Origin: Acidobacteriota bacterium
Lineage (GTDB): Bacteria > Acidobacteriota > Terriglobia > Bryobacterales > Bryobacteraceae
Reading direction: 5' to 3'
NCBI GenBank assembly: GCA_947470805.1
Contig: CANIVU010000041.1
Span: 1-64,000 of the forward strand
DNA length: 64,000 nt
Below, in pieces: positions 8,036 through 16,951 of the stretch. A program made the translations under genes and the position numbers. The notes beneath the pieces were generated by a model. That model saw nothing but the letters and a program-made list of their open reading frames with translations, did not search any database and had not been told where the DNA came from. How positions within the stretch are numbered: position 1 is the stretch's first letter; each line of letters opens with the position of its first letter.

Positions 8036-8061
8036 GGGGAGTCCGTAGTACCGGACTTCCC
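8036..8061. terminator. hairpin between convergent RidA and PilZ genes
   Basis: A 10-bp stem (8036-8045 with 8052-8061, one G-U pair) with loop TAGTAC lies between two convergent genes and could serve both. There is no clear T-run. Confidence 0.5.
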
Positions 8062-8095
8062 TGGTAGCACGGCTCCCGGGAGAATCCGGAGTGGA

Positions 8096-8422
8096 TCAGT
8101 CGGCTTTGGGGAGGATCAGGTATTCGGGGGTAACGACGAATTCGGACCAGCGGCAGTGTTCGTCGAACTCGACGCCGACGACCGGTCCGATCTCCGATTC
8201 GTGAACGTGGCGGACAACGCCGGTAAAGGAGTGTCCGTGCCAGTCAACCACAATGCCGCAGCCCAACGAAAGCTGCTCGTCAAGCTGGACGCCAACGCCT
8301 CTCGTTGAGACGTCGAGAACGTTCGCTTCGCACGCCCGCTCCACGCCCTCAGCGTTCCGCCATACCAGGCGGGCAAGGCTGGCGCAAAGGTTGCGATGTT
8401 CAATACGGCGATTATCGTTCAT
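8096..8422 (-). CDS. PilZ-domain protein (predicted cyclic-di-GMP receptor)
   Basis: The 108-residue single-domain protein has both PilZ ligand motifs: an N-terminal RxxxR type (NRRIEHR) and DVSTRGVGV, matching the D/NxSxxG consensus. It should bind c-di-GMP and act through an unknown partner. It lies 27 bp downstream of the GAF-GGDEF-EAL gene on the same strand, so both are probably co-expressed, though that neighbour looks catalytically dead. Confidence 0.85.
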   Translation of the reverse strand: MNDNRRIEHRNLCASLARLVWRNAEGVERACEANVLDVSTRGVGVQLDEQLSLGCGIVVDWHGHSFTGVVRHVHESEIGPVVGVEFDEHCRWSEFVVTPEYLILPKAD

Positions 8423-8449
8423 GTGTCAGTGCGACTATTGTCCTAGTCA

Positions 8450-10303
8450 TCATACATCGGAGTGGCGGTCCAGCCAACCCAGAATCTCCTCGATCGGCTG
8501 CGGCCTGCTCCAGTAGAAACCCTGTCCATAGCGGAATCCGGCCGCTTTTGCTCTTTCACAGTCCTCGGCGGTTTCAAGGTTCTTTGCGCAGACGGCCACG
8601 TTGGCCGAAGCGGCGAGTAACCGGACCGCGGAGAAGACGGCGACGCAGCCCGAATCCGGTCCATTTGCCGCACCGGCGGCAGACTCCGTTCTACAGCCGG
8701 CAACCTTGACCATCTCAAAGTGGGAGTCGTTTGGGACACCCAGGTAGCAGTTACCATGCTCCAGCCCATCGAGAGCGAGGCGGAAGCCACTCTTGTGCAG
8801 TTGGGCTAGTCTTCCGTGCAGGGGTTCGGCGTTGGCGTTCAGCTCGACATTTTCAATCTCGAGCAGGATCTGCTGGGGGGACACTCCGAACCGGGCGACG
8901 ATTTCGTGCAGCCGGAAGGCGATGTCGTCCTGTATGAGTTGTGCCGCCGAGAGATTTACTGACACAAATCGGGACCCGATCCGCGAGCGCAGCGTACTAA
9001 CGATCTCGCATACCCGTTCAAACATCCCAAATCCGATTTGGCTCAACAGGGGGCTGGCCGCTGCCAAGTACAGGGCCTCCTGGATCGGCAGGCCAAGGGC
9101 ATCCGGGAACCGGATCATCGCCTCCAAGCCGACACACTCGTTCGACACTAGGTCAACAACCGGTTGAAAGTAGGGAGTAAATCGGTTTATCGCGATCGCT
9201 TCGGTGAGCACAGTTCGCAGATTGCGCAGTTCGTTGACCCTGGCCCGATCGACGTCGCGAACGGGAATCACCGCATTCCGGCCCACCGTAGATCGACGCT
9301 TGAGCGCATGCGCCAACTCGTCCAGAACGATCTCGATCGATGCCTCCCCCCCCGCCCCCCCCACCGTAGTGGTGGCAACGGAAACGGAAACTGAAATCCC
9401 ATTTGCTCCAACGGGCAAGGCGGGACGGCAGGCATCGATCAGCGTATGCGCTAATTCTTCCATGATGGCTGCCGGCGCTTTTGAAAAGAGAAGGAAGCGA
9501 TCCCCGGAAAGGCGCCCGAAGTGGCATCCGGCGGGGAGTCGCTCACTAATCCGCGCCGCGAGGGCGTGCAGGATCTCGTCGCCGGTCTGCCGACCCAGAA
9601 CCTGATTGAAGTACTGAAAGTGGTCGATATCGAACGCCGCCACGGAAACAACGGCATCCGATTTGCCGTATTCCCCGATCCACTGTCGCAGGTTCTGCAG
9701 GAGGGAGGTGCGGTTTAGCACTCCGGTAAGTGGGTCCAGCCGCGACAGACGCCGCAGTTCCTCCTCATGGAGGACACGCTCCAGGGCGACCGTCGCCAAT
9801 TCAGAAAAATGATCCGCGATCTGCAGATCCTCCGCCGACGGGGTTCCCTCCATGGGGTAATACATTCCAAATACACCAAGAAGGGTTCCGTTACGGCGGC
9901 TCAGCAAGGGAGTGGACCAGGCCGACCGGATCTGGTGCAACTCGGCGAAATCCCGGAAGGTGGCCCAGAGGGGGTCTTTGGCCACGGACGAAGTGATGAC
10001 ACGCCGCTTTCGAAACGCCGCCGTACCGCAACTGCCCACGGCGGGACCAGGAACCAGGCCATCGACCGCATTCACAAAATCCGCCGAGAGTTTCCCGCTA
10101 CCACCCGCGCGTAGAGCGCCACGCTCTGCATCCCAATATAGAATGCTGGCCTGCATTGGGGGACAAACCTGTTCCGCGGTTCGAGCGATTAAGCAAAGCG
10201 TTTCCCGGAAGTCAGAGCCAGATGCCATTTGCCGCAACACCAGCCGCTGCGCAGTAAACAGAGCGTTGGACAGATCGTGTGGTGACATTTCGTGTCGTGA
10301 CAT
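8450..10303 (-). CDS. GAF-GGDEF-EAL protein with degenerate catalytic motifs
   Basis: The 617-residue soluble protein has a GAF domain (about 25-180), a GGDEF domain (about 188-345, opening DPLTGVLNR) and an EAL domain (about 365-612). The diguanylate cyclase signature is SGDRF at 266-270 instead of GGDEF, and the EAL signature is EAM at 394-396. The metal-binding DDFG is LDGLEHG at 511-517, so the second aspartate is gone; SVNLSA, LLEIE and the VKVAG lysine remain. It is probably a c-di-GMP sensor or partner-binding protein rather than an enzyme. ATG 10303 has AAAGGA almost adjacent; ATG 10288 is an alternative start. Confidence 0.85.
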   Translation of the reverse strand: MSRHEMSPHDLSNALFTAQRLVLRQMASGSDFRETLCLIARTAEQVCPPMQASILYWDAERGALRAGGSGKLSADFVNAVDGLVPGPAVGSCGTAAFRKRRVITSSVAKDPLWATFRDFAELHQIRSAWSTPLLSRRNGTLLGVFGMYYPMEGTPSAEDLQIADHFSELATVALERVLHEEELRRLSRLDPLTGVLNRTSLLQNLRQWIGEYGKSDAVVSVAAFDIDHFQYFNQVLGRQTGDEILHALAARISERLPAGCHFGRLSGDRFLLFSKAPAAIMEELAHTLIDACRPALPVGANGISVSVSVATTTVGGAGGEASIEIVLDELAHALKRRSTVGRNAVIPVRDVDRARVNELRNLRTVLTEAIAINRFTPYFQPVVDLVSNECVGLEAMIRFPDALGLPIQEALYLAAASPLLSQIGFGMFERVCEIVSTLRSRIGSRFVSVNLSAAQLIQDDIAFRLHEIVARFGVSPQQILLEIENVELNANAEPLHGRLAQLHKSGFRLALDGLEHGNCYLGVPNDSHFEMVKVAGCRTESAAGAANGPDSGCVAVFSAVRLLAASANVAVCAKNLETAEDCERAKAAGFRYGQGFYWSRPQPIEEILGWLDRHSDV

Positions 10304-10315
10304 TCCTTTCGTTTC

Positions 10316-10356
10316 TTTAACCCGTAACGTTTCGTTACTTTAACCCGTAATGTTAC
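10316..10356. promoter_or_regulatory. direct repeat with embedded palindromes, candidate operator
   Basis: TTTAACCCGTAACGTT (10316-10331) is repeated with one change at 10339-10354, a 23-bp period close to two helical turns. GTAACG-TTT-CGTTAC (10324-10338) is a perfect palindrome, and GTAA-TG-TTAC (10347-10356) an imperfect one. It sits between the divergent GGDEF-EAL and sigma-factor genes, immediately upstream of the former. Confidence 0.55.
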
Positions 10357-10496
10357 CAGAATATCTGGAACTGTCCTCTTGGCCTGTACTAAGCAGCACC
10401 TATTCTCGCAAAGGGAAACCCTGAATCTATACAGACGACTCACTACAGAGTCGTAATTTCCCGCATCTATTTTCAGTAGAAACCCTGTTTCCTGAA

Positions 10497-11294
10497 TTGG
10501 GCGAATTGCTTAGTTTAAGGTTAACCCACCACATGGTACCAAACCACCTAGTACTCACAGAGCCAACTCAGGCCTTTCCCTTATCGCCCGTTGACACATC
10601 CGCAGAGGCAACCCTGAAACAATTTGAGCCTCTGGTGAGGGCGATTGCCAGACACCTTTCCAAATCGCTTCCCTCCTGGGTGGAGGTGGACGATCTCGTG
10701 CAGTGGGGGCAGGTTGGACTGCTGCACGCCATTTCCCGGTACAGCGAGGAGCGGAACGTGAAGTTCTCAACCTACGCCAAGTATCGCATTCGCGGGGCCA
10801 TGTTGGACGGTCTGCGGGAGTTGGACTGGGCGCCGCGGAACGCACGGGCGGGTGCAAAGCGATTCGCGGAGGCGCAGGCGCGATTTGAAGCGGCGCATGG
10901 GCGCCCGGCGACGGACGACGAGTTGGCCGCAGTGTTGGATCTAACGGTGGAACAGGTGCGGGACCGGCTCCACCAGGTAGTGCCGGAGATGGTTTCGTTG
11001 CATCACGGTTCGTCTGGAGAAGGTTCGAGCGACTGGGATCAGCCGTCCGGGCAGCCTTCGCCATTTGATTTCGTCATGTCCGGACAGTTGCGCGACCGGC
11101 TGAGCGCGGCGATGGACCTGCTGCCGGAGCGCGATCGCGTGGTACTCCGATCGTATTACTGGGATTCGCAGACGATGGCCGAGATCGCCAAACAACTCGG
11201 AGTGAATGAGAGCCGGATCTGCCAAGTGCGAAAGCGCGCCATGGAACGGCTTCGCGTGATCCTCTGCGACGTGGGGATAGCCGAGGTCGCGTAG
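10497..11294 (+). CDS. FliA/WhiG-type alternative sigma factor (sigma-28 family)
   Basis: The 265-residue product has sigma region 2 (about 42-115: DDLVQWGQVGLLHAISRY, then VKFSTYAKYRIRGAMLDGLR), a short region 3 with GRPATDDELA, and a region 4 helix-turn-helix (MAEIAKQLGVNESRICQVRKRA). This layout fits the FliA/WhiG group, which drives flagellar or developmental genes. No flagellar gene is visible, so its regulon here is open. The start is uncertain: TTG 10497 opens the frame, ATG 10533 is an alternative with AAGG 12 nt upstream. No anti-sigma gene is adjacent. Confidence 0.88.
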   Translation: MGELLSLRLTHHMVPNHLVLTEPTQAFPLSPVDTSAEATLKQFEPLVRAIARHLSKSLPSWVEVDDLVQWGQVGLLHAISRYSEERNVKFSTYAKYRIRGAMLDGLRELDWAPRNARAGAKRFAEAQARFEAAHGRPATDDELAAVLDLTVEQVRDRLHQVVPEMVSLHHGSSGEGSSDWDQPSGQPSPFDFVMSGQLRDRLSAAMDLLPERDRVVLRSYYWDSQTMAEIAKQLGVNESRICQVRKRAMERLRVILCDVGIAEVA

Positions 11295-11304
11295 CTGCAA
11301 ATAC

Positions 11305-11337
11305 AGGGTTTCCCCGCGCTAAATCGGGAGAAACCCT
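11305..11337 (+). terminator. hairpin after the sigma-factor gene
   Basis: AGGGTTTC (11305-11312) pairs with GAAACCCT (11330-11337), extended inward by CCCG/CGGG with a one-base bulge. It lies just after the stop codon. No T-run is present, so terminator function is likely but weak. Confidence 0.5.
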
Positions 11338-11438
11338 CACGACTCCAACCGCACATGCGGGTACCATTACCAACAGTACCGAACAAGTTCCACTAAAACG
11401 GCGGGATGAACATCAGAAGGTCGAAGGGATAGCAGATC

Positions 11439-13181
11439 ATGAGATTGAAACTTTTAGCTCTAGGTGTGGCGATTGGGAACCTACTTTGGGGCGGCGTAGC
11501 TTCCCCGCATCTTCCGGCGGATGGAACCCCTGGAGACGTCAACGTCATCATTGTTTCGGAGCCCGGACAGCACGGCGTCGCGGTGGGGTTAGCCCGCGCG
11601 GCGATGGTGGCCAATGCAGGCGTACTGGACCTGGCCAATATAGAACAGGTCGTCACGCGGATGACACCGGCAGCAGCCCGGCGACTGGCGGCGCATCCGG
11701 CGGTGAAGTATGTGACGGTAGACCGGGTAGTGCAGTCCGCCGGGGCTGACCACGGTATGGAAGGCGCGGGTGTTCCCGCGTTTACGGTCGGCGCACGCGG
11801 CGCAACGCCGACCGCCTTCGGCCAAGACATCGGCATTGCGGTAATCGATTCGGGCATTCGCGACGTATCCGACCTGAACGAAGATCGCGGCTTCGGGAGC
11901 CGGGTCGTTTACCGGGAGAACTTCGTTACGACCTCGACCACCTGGAACGACGAGTACGGTCACGGGACCCACGTAGCAGGAATTATGGCCTCCAGCGGCC
12001 AGCGATCGTCCGGTAAAGGCTACCTGAAGTCTTATTACGGGGCCGCTCCGCGCGCCCATCTGATCAATTTGCGTGTGTTGGACGCCAATGGGGCGGGGCA
12101 GGACTCGTGGGTGATTAATGCCATCGACCGGGCGATTCAAATGAAGTATCTCTTTAATATTCGCGTGATTAATCTCTCCCTGGGCCGGGGCATTTACGAA
12201 AGCTACACAGTGGATCCGCTATGCCTGGCGGTGGAACGCGCCTGGAAGGCGGGCATCGTCGTCGTCGCGTCGGCGGGCAACTATGGCCGCACCAATGTGA
12301 ACGGTACTATGGGCTACGGGACGATCAGCTCGCCCGGCAATCACCCGGCCGTCATTACGGTGGGGGCGCTACGTCACATGTACACTGACCTTCGTTCGGA
12401 CGATGTGCTGGCAACGTACAGCTCGATGGGCCCGACGCGTTTCGACCATGTCGTGAAGCCGGATCTGGTGGCGCCGGGCAACCGCGTATCCTCCCTGATC
12501 GCACCGGCTGCGACGCTTACCCAAAGCACTCTTTTCTCCCCGGTTCCCTTTCCGACCTACTGCAAAACCTGCGGCAATGGCAACTCGCTGGACTACGCCT
12601 ACATGAGCGGGACCAGCATGGCGGCCCCCCTGGTGGCGGGTACCGCGGCGTTGATGATCGCCAATAACCCGGCGCTGACTCCGGACACGGTGAAGGCGCG
12701 GCTGATGAAAACGGCTACACGCAATTTCCCTGCTTCCTACACATCGACCGATTCTTCCGGTGTTACCCGCACGGTGTATCACAACCTGATGTCGATCGGC
12801 GCCGGATATCTGAACATTCCGGGTGCACTCGCTTCGACCGATAGCTTGCGCCCCGGTGTACGGGCGGCGTCGCCTGTCGCCAAGCAGTTGTTGCCGAAGG
12901 GTGTCGATCTGGTGCACCCGGGCAATCAACCCGGCGCGAACAATGCGCTGTGGGGTGACAACGCACTGTGGGGTGACAACGCACTGTGGGGTGACAACGC
13001 ACTATGGGGCGATAATGCACTGTGGGGCGACAACGCGCTGTGGGGCGACAATGCGCTGTGGGGTGACTCCACCCTGCTGGGATATAACGCACTGTGGGGC
13101 GATAACGCACTGTGGGGCGATAACGCACTGTGGGGCGATAACGCACTGTGGGGCGACTGGATTCTAGTGGGCGACAAATAG
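11439..13181 (+). CDS. secreted subtilisin-like serine protease (S8) with C-terminal NALWGD repeats
   Basis: The 580-residue protein has a signal peptide (about 1-22), a propeptide-like region to about 110, and a subtilase domain with all three catalytic residues: Asp in IAVIDSGI (about 133), His in YGHGTHVAG (about 178) and Ser in MSGTSMAAP (about 393). The oxyanion-hole Asn is probably in ASAGNYG. After about residue 500 the sequence becomes 11 exact NALWGD hexapeptides, interrupted once by STLLGY and closed by WILVGDK. The repeats may form a surface-binding or autotransporter-like stalk (inference). It follows the sigma-factor gene but is separated from it by a hairpin; a terminator follows at 13194. 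Confidence 0.93.
   Translation: MRLKLLALGVAIGNLLWGGVASPHLPADGTPGDVNVIIVSEPGQHGVAVGLARAAMVANAGVLDLANIEQVVTRMTPAAARRLAAHPAVKYVTVDRVVQSAGADHGMEGAGVPAFTVGARGATPTAFGQDIGIAVIDSGIRDVSDLNEDRGFGSRVVYRENFVTTSTTWNDEYGHGTHVAGIMASSGQRSSGKGYLKSYYGAAPRAHLINLRVLDANGAGQDSWVINAIDRAIQMKYLFNIRVINLSLGRGIYESYTVDPLCLAVERAWKAGIVVVASAGNYGRTNVNGTMGYGTISSPGNHPAVITVGALRHMYTDLRSDDVLATYSSMGPTRFDHVVKPDLVAPGNRVSSLIAPAATLTQSTLFSPVPFPTYCKTCGNGNSLDYAYMSGTSMAAPLVAGTAALMIANNPALTPDTVKARLMKTATRNFPASYTSTDSSGVTRTVYHNLMSIGAGYLNIPGALASTDSLRPGVRAASPVAKQLLPKGVDLVHPGNQPGANNALWGDNALWGDNALWGDNALWGDNALWGDNALWGDNALWGDSTLLGYNALWGDNALWGDNALWGDNALWGDWILVGDK
12942..13157 (+). repeat. 18-bp tandem repeat coding for NALWGD
   Basis: Twelve 18-bp units: seven NALWGD (12942-13067), one diverged unit STLLGY (13068-13085) and four more NALWGD (13086-13157). 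Copies differ only at a few silent positions (AAC/AAT, GCA/GCG, GGT/GGC, GAC/GAT), which suggests recent expansion and gene conversion. Confidence 0.95.
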
Positions 13182-13193
13182 GGAACGTACTTC

Positions 13194-13222
13194 AGATACC
13201 GGCCCCTAGTGGGCCGGTATCT
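13194..13222 (+). terminator. terminator after the subtilase gene
   Basis: A perfect 12-bp stem (13194-13205 with 13211-13222), loop CTAGT, is followed by two further T residues. It separates the subtilase from the downstream operon and covers the first codons of a longer reading of the next gene, supporting the later start at 13254. Confidence 0.75.
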
Positions 13223-13253
13223 TTCAGGGACACTCGGATATCCGGAGGGATCG

Positions 13254-15659
13254 TTGACACTACAGGAACGCATTTACTGCATTTCCGTGTTGCTAACCAC
13301 CATGGCGCTGACGGGCTTACAACTGCATCTGGTAGGCACAACCTTGTCAGATCCGATCTACACGCTCCTTCTTGCCGCGTTCGCGCTGTTTGCCTCCCGG
13401 ATGAAAGTGATGATTCCCCGCTTGCCGGGTAATATGTCCGGCGGGTTCCTGTTTACGATTCTGGCGGTCTTTCAGATTACGCTGCTTGAGGCGCTGTTGG
13501 TGGGCGCCGTCGCGGTGGTGGCACAGACGAAGTGGAACTCGCGCTCGCCGTCGAATATATGCCGATATGTGTTCAACCTGTCCTGCGTGTCGGCATCGGT
13601 GGTAACGACGAAGCTGGTTTTTGACACGCTGCGTGTTTTGCTGCCGAGCGAGATCGCGCTAGTGAATTCGATTATTTGCGGCGCGGTGTACTTCTGTGTG
13701 AACACCGGCGTGTTGAGCGGAATGCTGGCCATCAACCAGCGGCGCCCCTTCGGAGCATTGTGGCGGGAAACGTTCTTCTGGTCGATGCCGCTATTTGCGG
13801 TCGGCGCGGCGGCAATGTCCGTTCTGGGCGTGGTTGGAAATTCGATGGGGCATTCGATGGGGCGCGCCTCCACGATGCTCGTCGCTCCTGTGCTGATCCT
13901 GATTCACCGTTACCACACCATGAAGGTGGACACGATGGAGGACTCGCACAAGCGGCTGGAGATGGCCAACGAACATATCCAGGAAATGAATGAAGTACAC
14001 ATGCGGACGATCGAGGCGCTGGCGCTGGCGATCGGGGCAAAGGATGAGGTCACCGGGAGCCATTTGAACAGGGTGCGCATCTATTGCCGAAACATGGGCG
14101 TCCTGATGGGATTGGCGGAGGAGGAACGGCGGGCGCTCGATGCGGCTTCACTGCTTCACGATATCGGGAAACTGGCCGTTCCCGAGCATATTTTGACGAA
14201 ACCGGGACGGCTGACGCCGGAGGAGTTTGAGAGTATTAAGCTTCACCCACAGATCGGCGCGGAGATTCTGGAGCGGGTACGGTTCCCCTACCCGGTGGTT
14301 CCGATCGTGCGATCCCACCACGAACAGTGGGCCGGGGCGGGCTATCCGGACGGCATGAAGGGAGAAGAGATTCCGATCGGCGCGCGAATCCTTTCGGTCG
14401 TCGATTGTTTCGACGCGCTTGCCAGCGACCGCCAGTATCGAAAAGCGATCCCGGTTGATGAAGTGATGCGGATGATCGAGGCGGATTCCGGAACCCGTTA
14501 CGATCCAACGATTGTCGCGCATCTGAAGGCGAATTATCTGCAATGGGAGGTGGAAGCCCGCCAATCGGTTTCGAATCTGAATCTGATGGACGTCTCTCCG
14601 GTGTCCGCCAAGGTGGCACCAGGGGCCGGGTTCTCCCCGGAAGGGAACGCGCTGCCGCCATCGGTAGTCAGCGCCATCAGCTCGGCCAGCTCGGAGGTGC
14701 AGATGATGCTGGAGATATCCGGAATCATGGTTACTTCCACTTCTGTTCCTTCGCTGATGCAGCGAATGAGCCCGTGCCTCAGCGCGGTCATTCCTTTCGA
14801 TGGTCTTTCGCTCTACTACACTGGCGGGGGCCAGCGTGAGCGGGTGTTTTCCTACGGAACGGGGGAGCTCCCGCAGGCCCCAAACCGGGAGCGCGGCGTT
14901 GTTGAGTCCGCGGTCGCGGCTGGACAGATTGTGTTACTGTCCTCGCCGGGGGACGAGGCGGCGCACGGGATAACCGAAGCGCAACCGTTTCCGGCCGCCT
15001 GCGCGCTTCCGTTGTTTGGATCGGCGCAGCAAATGGTTGGAGTTCTGGTCCTGAGTTCGGCGTTGCCGTCCGCTTTCACGCGGGATCATGTCCGGATATT
15101 GAACACGATCGCGACCCAAGTGGGGATGACGGTTCAGTTATTGCGTATGTTCGCATCGGTGGTGAGCGAGAGCCGGATCGACGCCCTGACGGGAGTCGGG
15201 AACCGGCGCGAACTCGACGAATGTCTCTCAATCGACCTGGCATCGTCACAGCGGAACGGCGATGCGTTTTCGCTGTTGTGCGTGGATATCGACAACTTCA
15301 AGCTGATCAACGATCAATTCGGACACGCCGTGGGCGACGAAGTGCTGTGCCGCGTGGCGGACGTATTGCAGGACTGCCGTCAGCCGATGGATTATGTATG
15401 CCGGATTGGCGGTGACGAATTTGTCCTGGTTTTGCCCGGAGCGGAAAGAGAGTTGGCCTCGAAGTACCGGGAGGCTATTGAGAATTTGTTGGAGAGCCAG
15501 GCGGAGGGACTTCCCTACCCCGGTCTAACGATTCAACTGAGCGTCGGGATGGCGAGTCTGAGCCCGGAGATTACGAACCGCGAGGAACTTCTGTCGGCGG
15601 CGGACGCGGACATGTATGTAATCAAGCGGTCGCGTAAATCGGTTGAGTCGGCCGCATAG
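13254..15659 (+). CDS. membrane HD-GYP phosphodiesterase / GAF / GGDEF protein
   Basis: The 801-residue protein has several N-terminal membrane helices (about 5-220), an HD-GYP domain (HDIGKLAVPEHIL from residue 302, HHEQWAGAGYPDG near 355-367), a GAF-like domain (about 465-630) and a GGDEF domain (DALTGVGNRREL, intact GGDEF at 719-723). It may both degrade and make c-di-GMP. The TTG start is supported by GGAGGG a few bases upstream. It is the first gene of a plus-strand run to 20915 and is clearly paralogous to the 42917-45421 gene, with the same order and the HD at the same residue number. Confidence 0.9.
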   Translation: MTLQERIYCISVLLTTMALTGLQLHLVGTTLSDPIYTLLLAAFALFASRMKVMIPRLPGNMSGGFLFTILAVFQITLLEALLVGAVAVVAQTKWNSRSPSNICRYVFNLSCVSASVVTTKLVFDTLRVLLPSEIALVNSIICGAVYFCVNTGVLSGMLAINQRRPFGALWRETFFWSMPLFAVGAAAMSVLGVVGNSMGHSMGRASTMLVAPVLILIHRYHTMKVDTMEDSHKRLEMANEHIQEMNEVHMRTIEALALAIGAKDEVTGSHLNRVRIYCRNMGVLMGLAEEERRALDAASLLHDIGKLAVPEHILTKPGRLTPEEFESIKLHPQIGAEILERVRFPYPVVPIVRSHHEQWAGAGYPDGMKGEEIPIGARILSVVDCFDALASDRQYRKAIPVDEVMRMIEADSGTRYDPTIVAHLKANYLQWEVEARQSVSNLNLMDVSPVSAKVAPGAGFSPEGNALPPSVVSAISSASSEVQMMLEISGIMVTSTSVPSLMQRMSPCLSAVIPFDGLSLYYTGGGQRERVFSYGTGELPQAPNRERGVVESAVAAGQIVLLSSPGDEAAHGITEAQPFPAACALPLFGSAQQMVGVLVLSSALPSAFTRDHVRILNTIATQVGMTVQLLRMFASVVSESRIDALTGVGNRRELDECLSIDLASSQRNGDAFSLLCVDIDNFKLINDQFGHAVGDEVLCRVADVLQDCRQPMDYVCRIGGDEFVLVLPGAERELASKYREAIENLLESQAEGLPYPGLTIQLSVGMASLSPEITNREELLSAADADMYVIKRSRKSVESAA

Positions 15660-15660
15660 G

Positions 15661-16944
15661 ATGCCGTTGCCGGATGAATTTCCTGGGGAAAAGGCGTCGT
15701 CGCAAACGGCAGCGGACCGCTATCCCTGTGTAACACTTTCCTCGCGGTTCCTTCCCCCACAGGCGGGCTGGGTTCCGGCCGAGGCCGCCGAAGAACTGCC
15801 ACAGGCCGCCGAGTGGCGCGTGGTTTCGACCGGTACGGCGAGGTTGGGCTCCGACAACTGGCAGGACACGGTATATGCGCTGCTGGAGTCCGGCACAATT
15901 CCACGCGCCGCACCGGGGCCGTTGCTGGTTCGATGTCACAACGACGCCGAGACATCCTATGGCCGATTCATGCATTTTCGGGCCATTGGCCCGGAGGGGT
16001 TTTCGAGTTCATTTTCCGTTGCGATCACCCATTACGGCGTTGTCTGGTTTTCCGGACACCTGAATGCGGAGCAACCACGTGTTCGGCAACTGGGACTGGA
16101 CGACGGCCTTTTTCTGGAATGCACGGCACCGAATCCGAACCCATTGGAGATTGAAAGCTTACTGACGCGCGGCGCCGACCCGAACGCGAGAGGCAGACTG
16201 ACGAACGCTCCGCAAGAGTATGGCTCCTGCCTTACCGCGCTCCTTACCCATCCTGGGGACGCGGACTTTCCAAAATGCACAGATCTCATTCTCCGTGCCG
16301 GGGCCGATCCCAACCTACCCACTTCCGTGTCCCAATGTACCCCGGTGTTGTTCGCAATCGCCGGGGACAAAATGGCTTCCCTCCTCCTGCTGCTGAACGC
16401 GGGGGCCGATCCAGACTCGCTCTCCTGGAATCCAGGACTGCCATCGTCGCTGCACCTGGCCATTGGCGCGAGAGGGTACCTGCAGCGCCGTTACCTGAAC
16501 ATCCTGGCCAATGCCGGCGCGAAAATCGACCTGTCTGACTGTACAGGCTCCTCCGCCCTGCACTTCGCTATCAAGCGGCGGGATTTGACGGCGCTACGGA
16601 ACATACTGCTCTTCGGTATGCGAGGATCATTGGATGAACCCGCGGCGGCGTCCGGCATGACACCGCTGCAGACAGCAATAGCGGAAGGGGGAGATATTGA
16701 CGCGATTCGCGTTTTACTGGCCCACGGAGCCGGTCCAGATGCCGTCAACCGAAGCGGACATACAGCGCTTCACGTGGCGGCGGAGTACGCCTACCTGGCC
16801 GCCGGAGCGCTGCTAGTGCGAGCGGGGTGTTCCCGGACGATTCGATCCGAGCAGGGCGAGACGGCCGCCGAGCTGTACCGCAGTGTTCACGGACCCCTCC
16901 CCCAGCTTTGGCGGGAAATCCTGGAGGTAGGTCCCGGGGCATGA
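15661..16944 (+). CDS. ankyrin-repeat protein
   Basis: The 427-residue protein starts one base after the HD-GYP stop codon (TAGGATG). Residues 1-155 match no family I recognise. From about 160 onward are ankyrin-like repeats, e.g. IESLLTRGADPNARG, LILRAGADPNLPT, LLLLNAGADPDS, SALHFAIKRRDL, VLLAHGAGPDAVN, and GHTALHVAAEYA. No signal peptide is visible. The tight coupling suggests it works with the upstream sensor or downstream transporter, probably as a protein-interaction scaffold. Confidence 0.85.
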   Translation: MPLPDEFPGEKASSQTAADRYPCVTLSSRFLPPQAGWVPAEAAEELPQAAEWRVVSTGTARLGSDNWQDTVYALLESGTIPRAAPGPLLVRCHNDAETSYGRFMHFRAIGPEGFSSSFSVAITHYGVVWFSGHLNAEQPRVRQLGLDDGLFLECTAPNPNPLEIESLLTRGADPNARGRLTNAPQEYGSCLTALLTHPGDADFPKCTDLILRAGADPNLPTSVSQCTPVLFAIAGDKMASLLLLLNAGADPDSLSWNPGLPSSLHLAIGARGYLQRRYLNILANAGAKIDLSDCTGSSALHFAIKRRDLTALRNILLFGMRGSLDEPAAASGMTPLQTAIAEGGDIDAIRVLLAHGAGPDAVNRSGHTALHVAAEYAYLAAGALLVRAGCSRTIRSEQGETAAELYRSVHGPLPQLWREILEVGPGA

Positions 16945-16951
16945 ACGACAT

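Noticed and set aside
8511-10488. Shared 15-mer CAGTAGAAACCCTGT at 8511 and 10474
   Set aside because: One copy is coding sequence of the EAL domain; one or two such matches are expected by chance in 64 kb.
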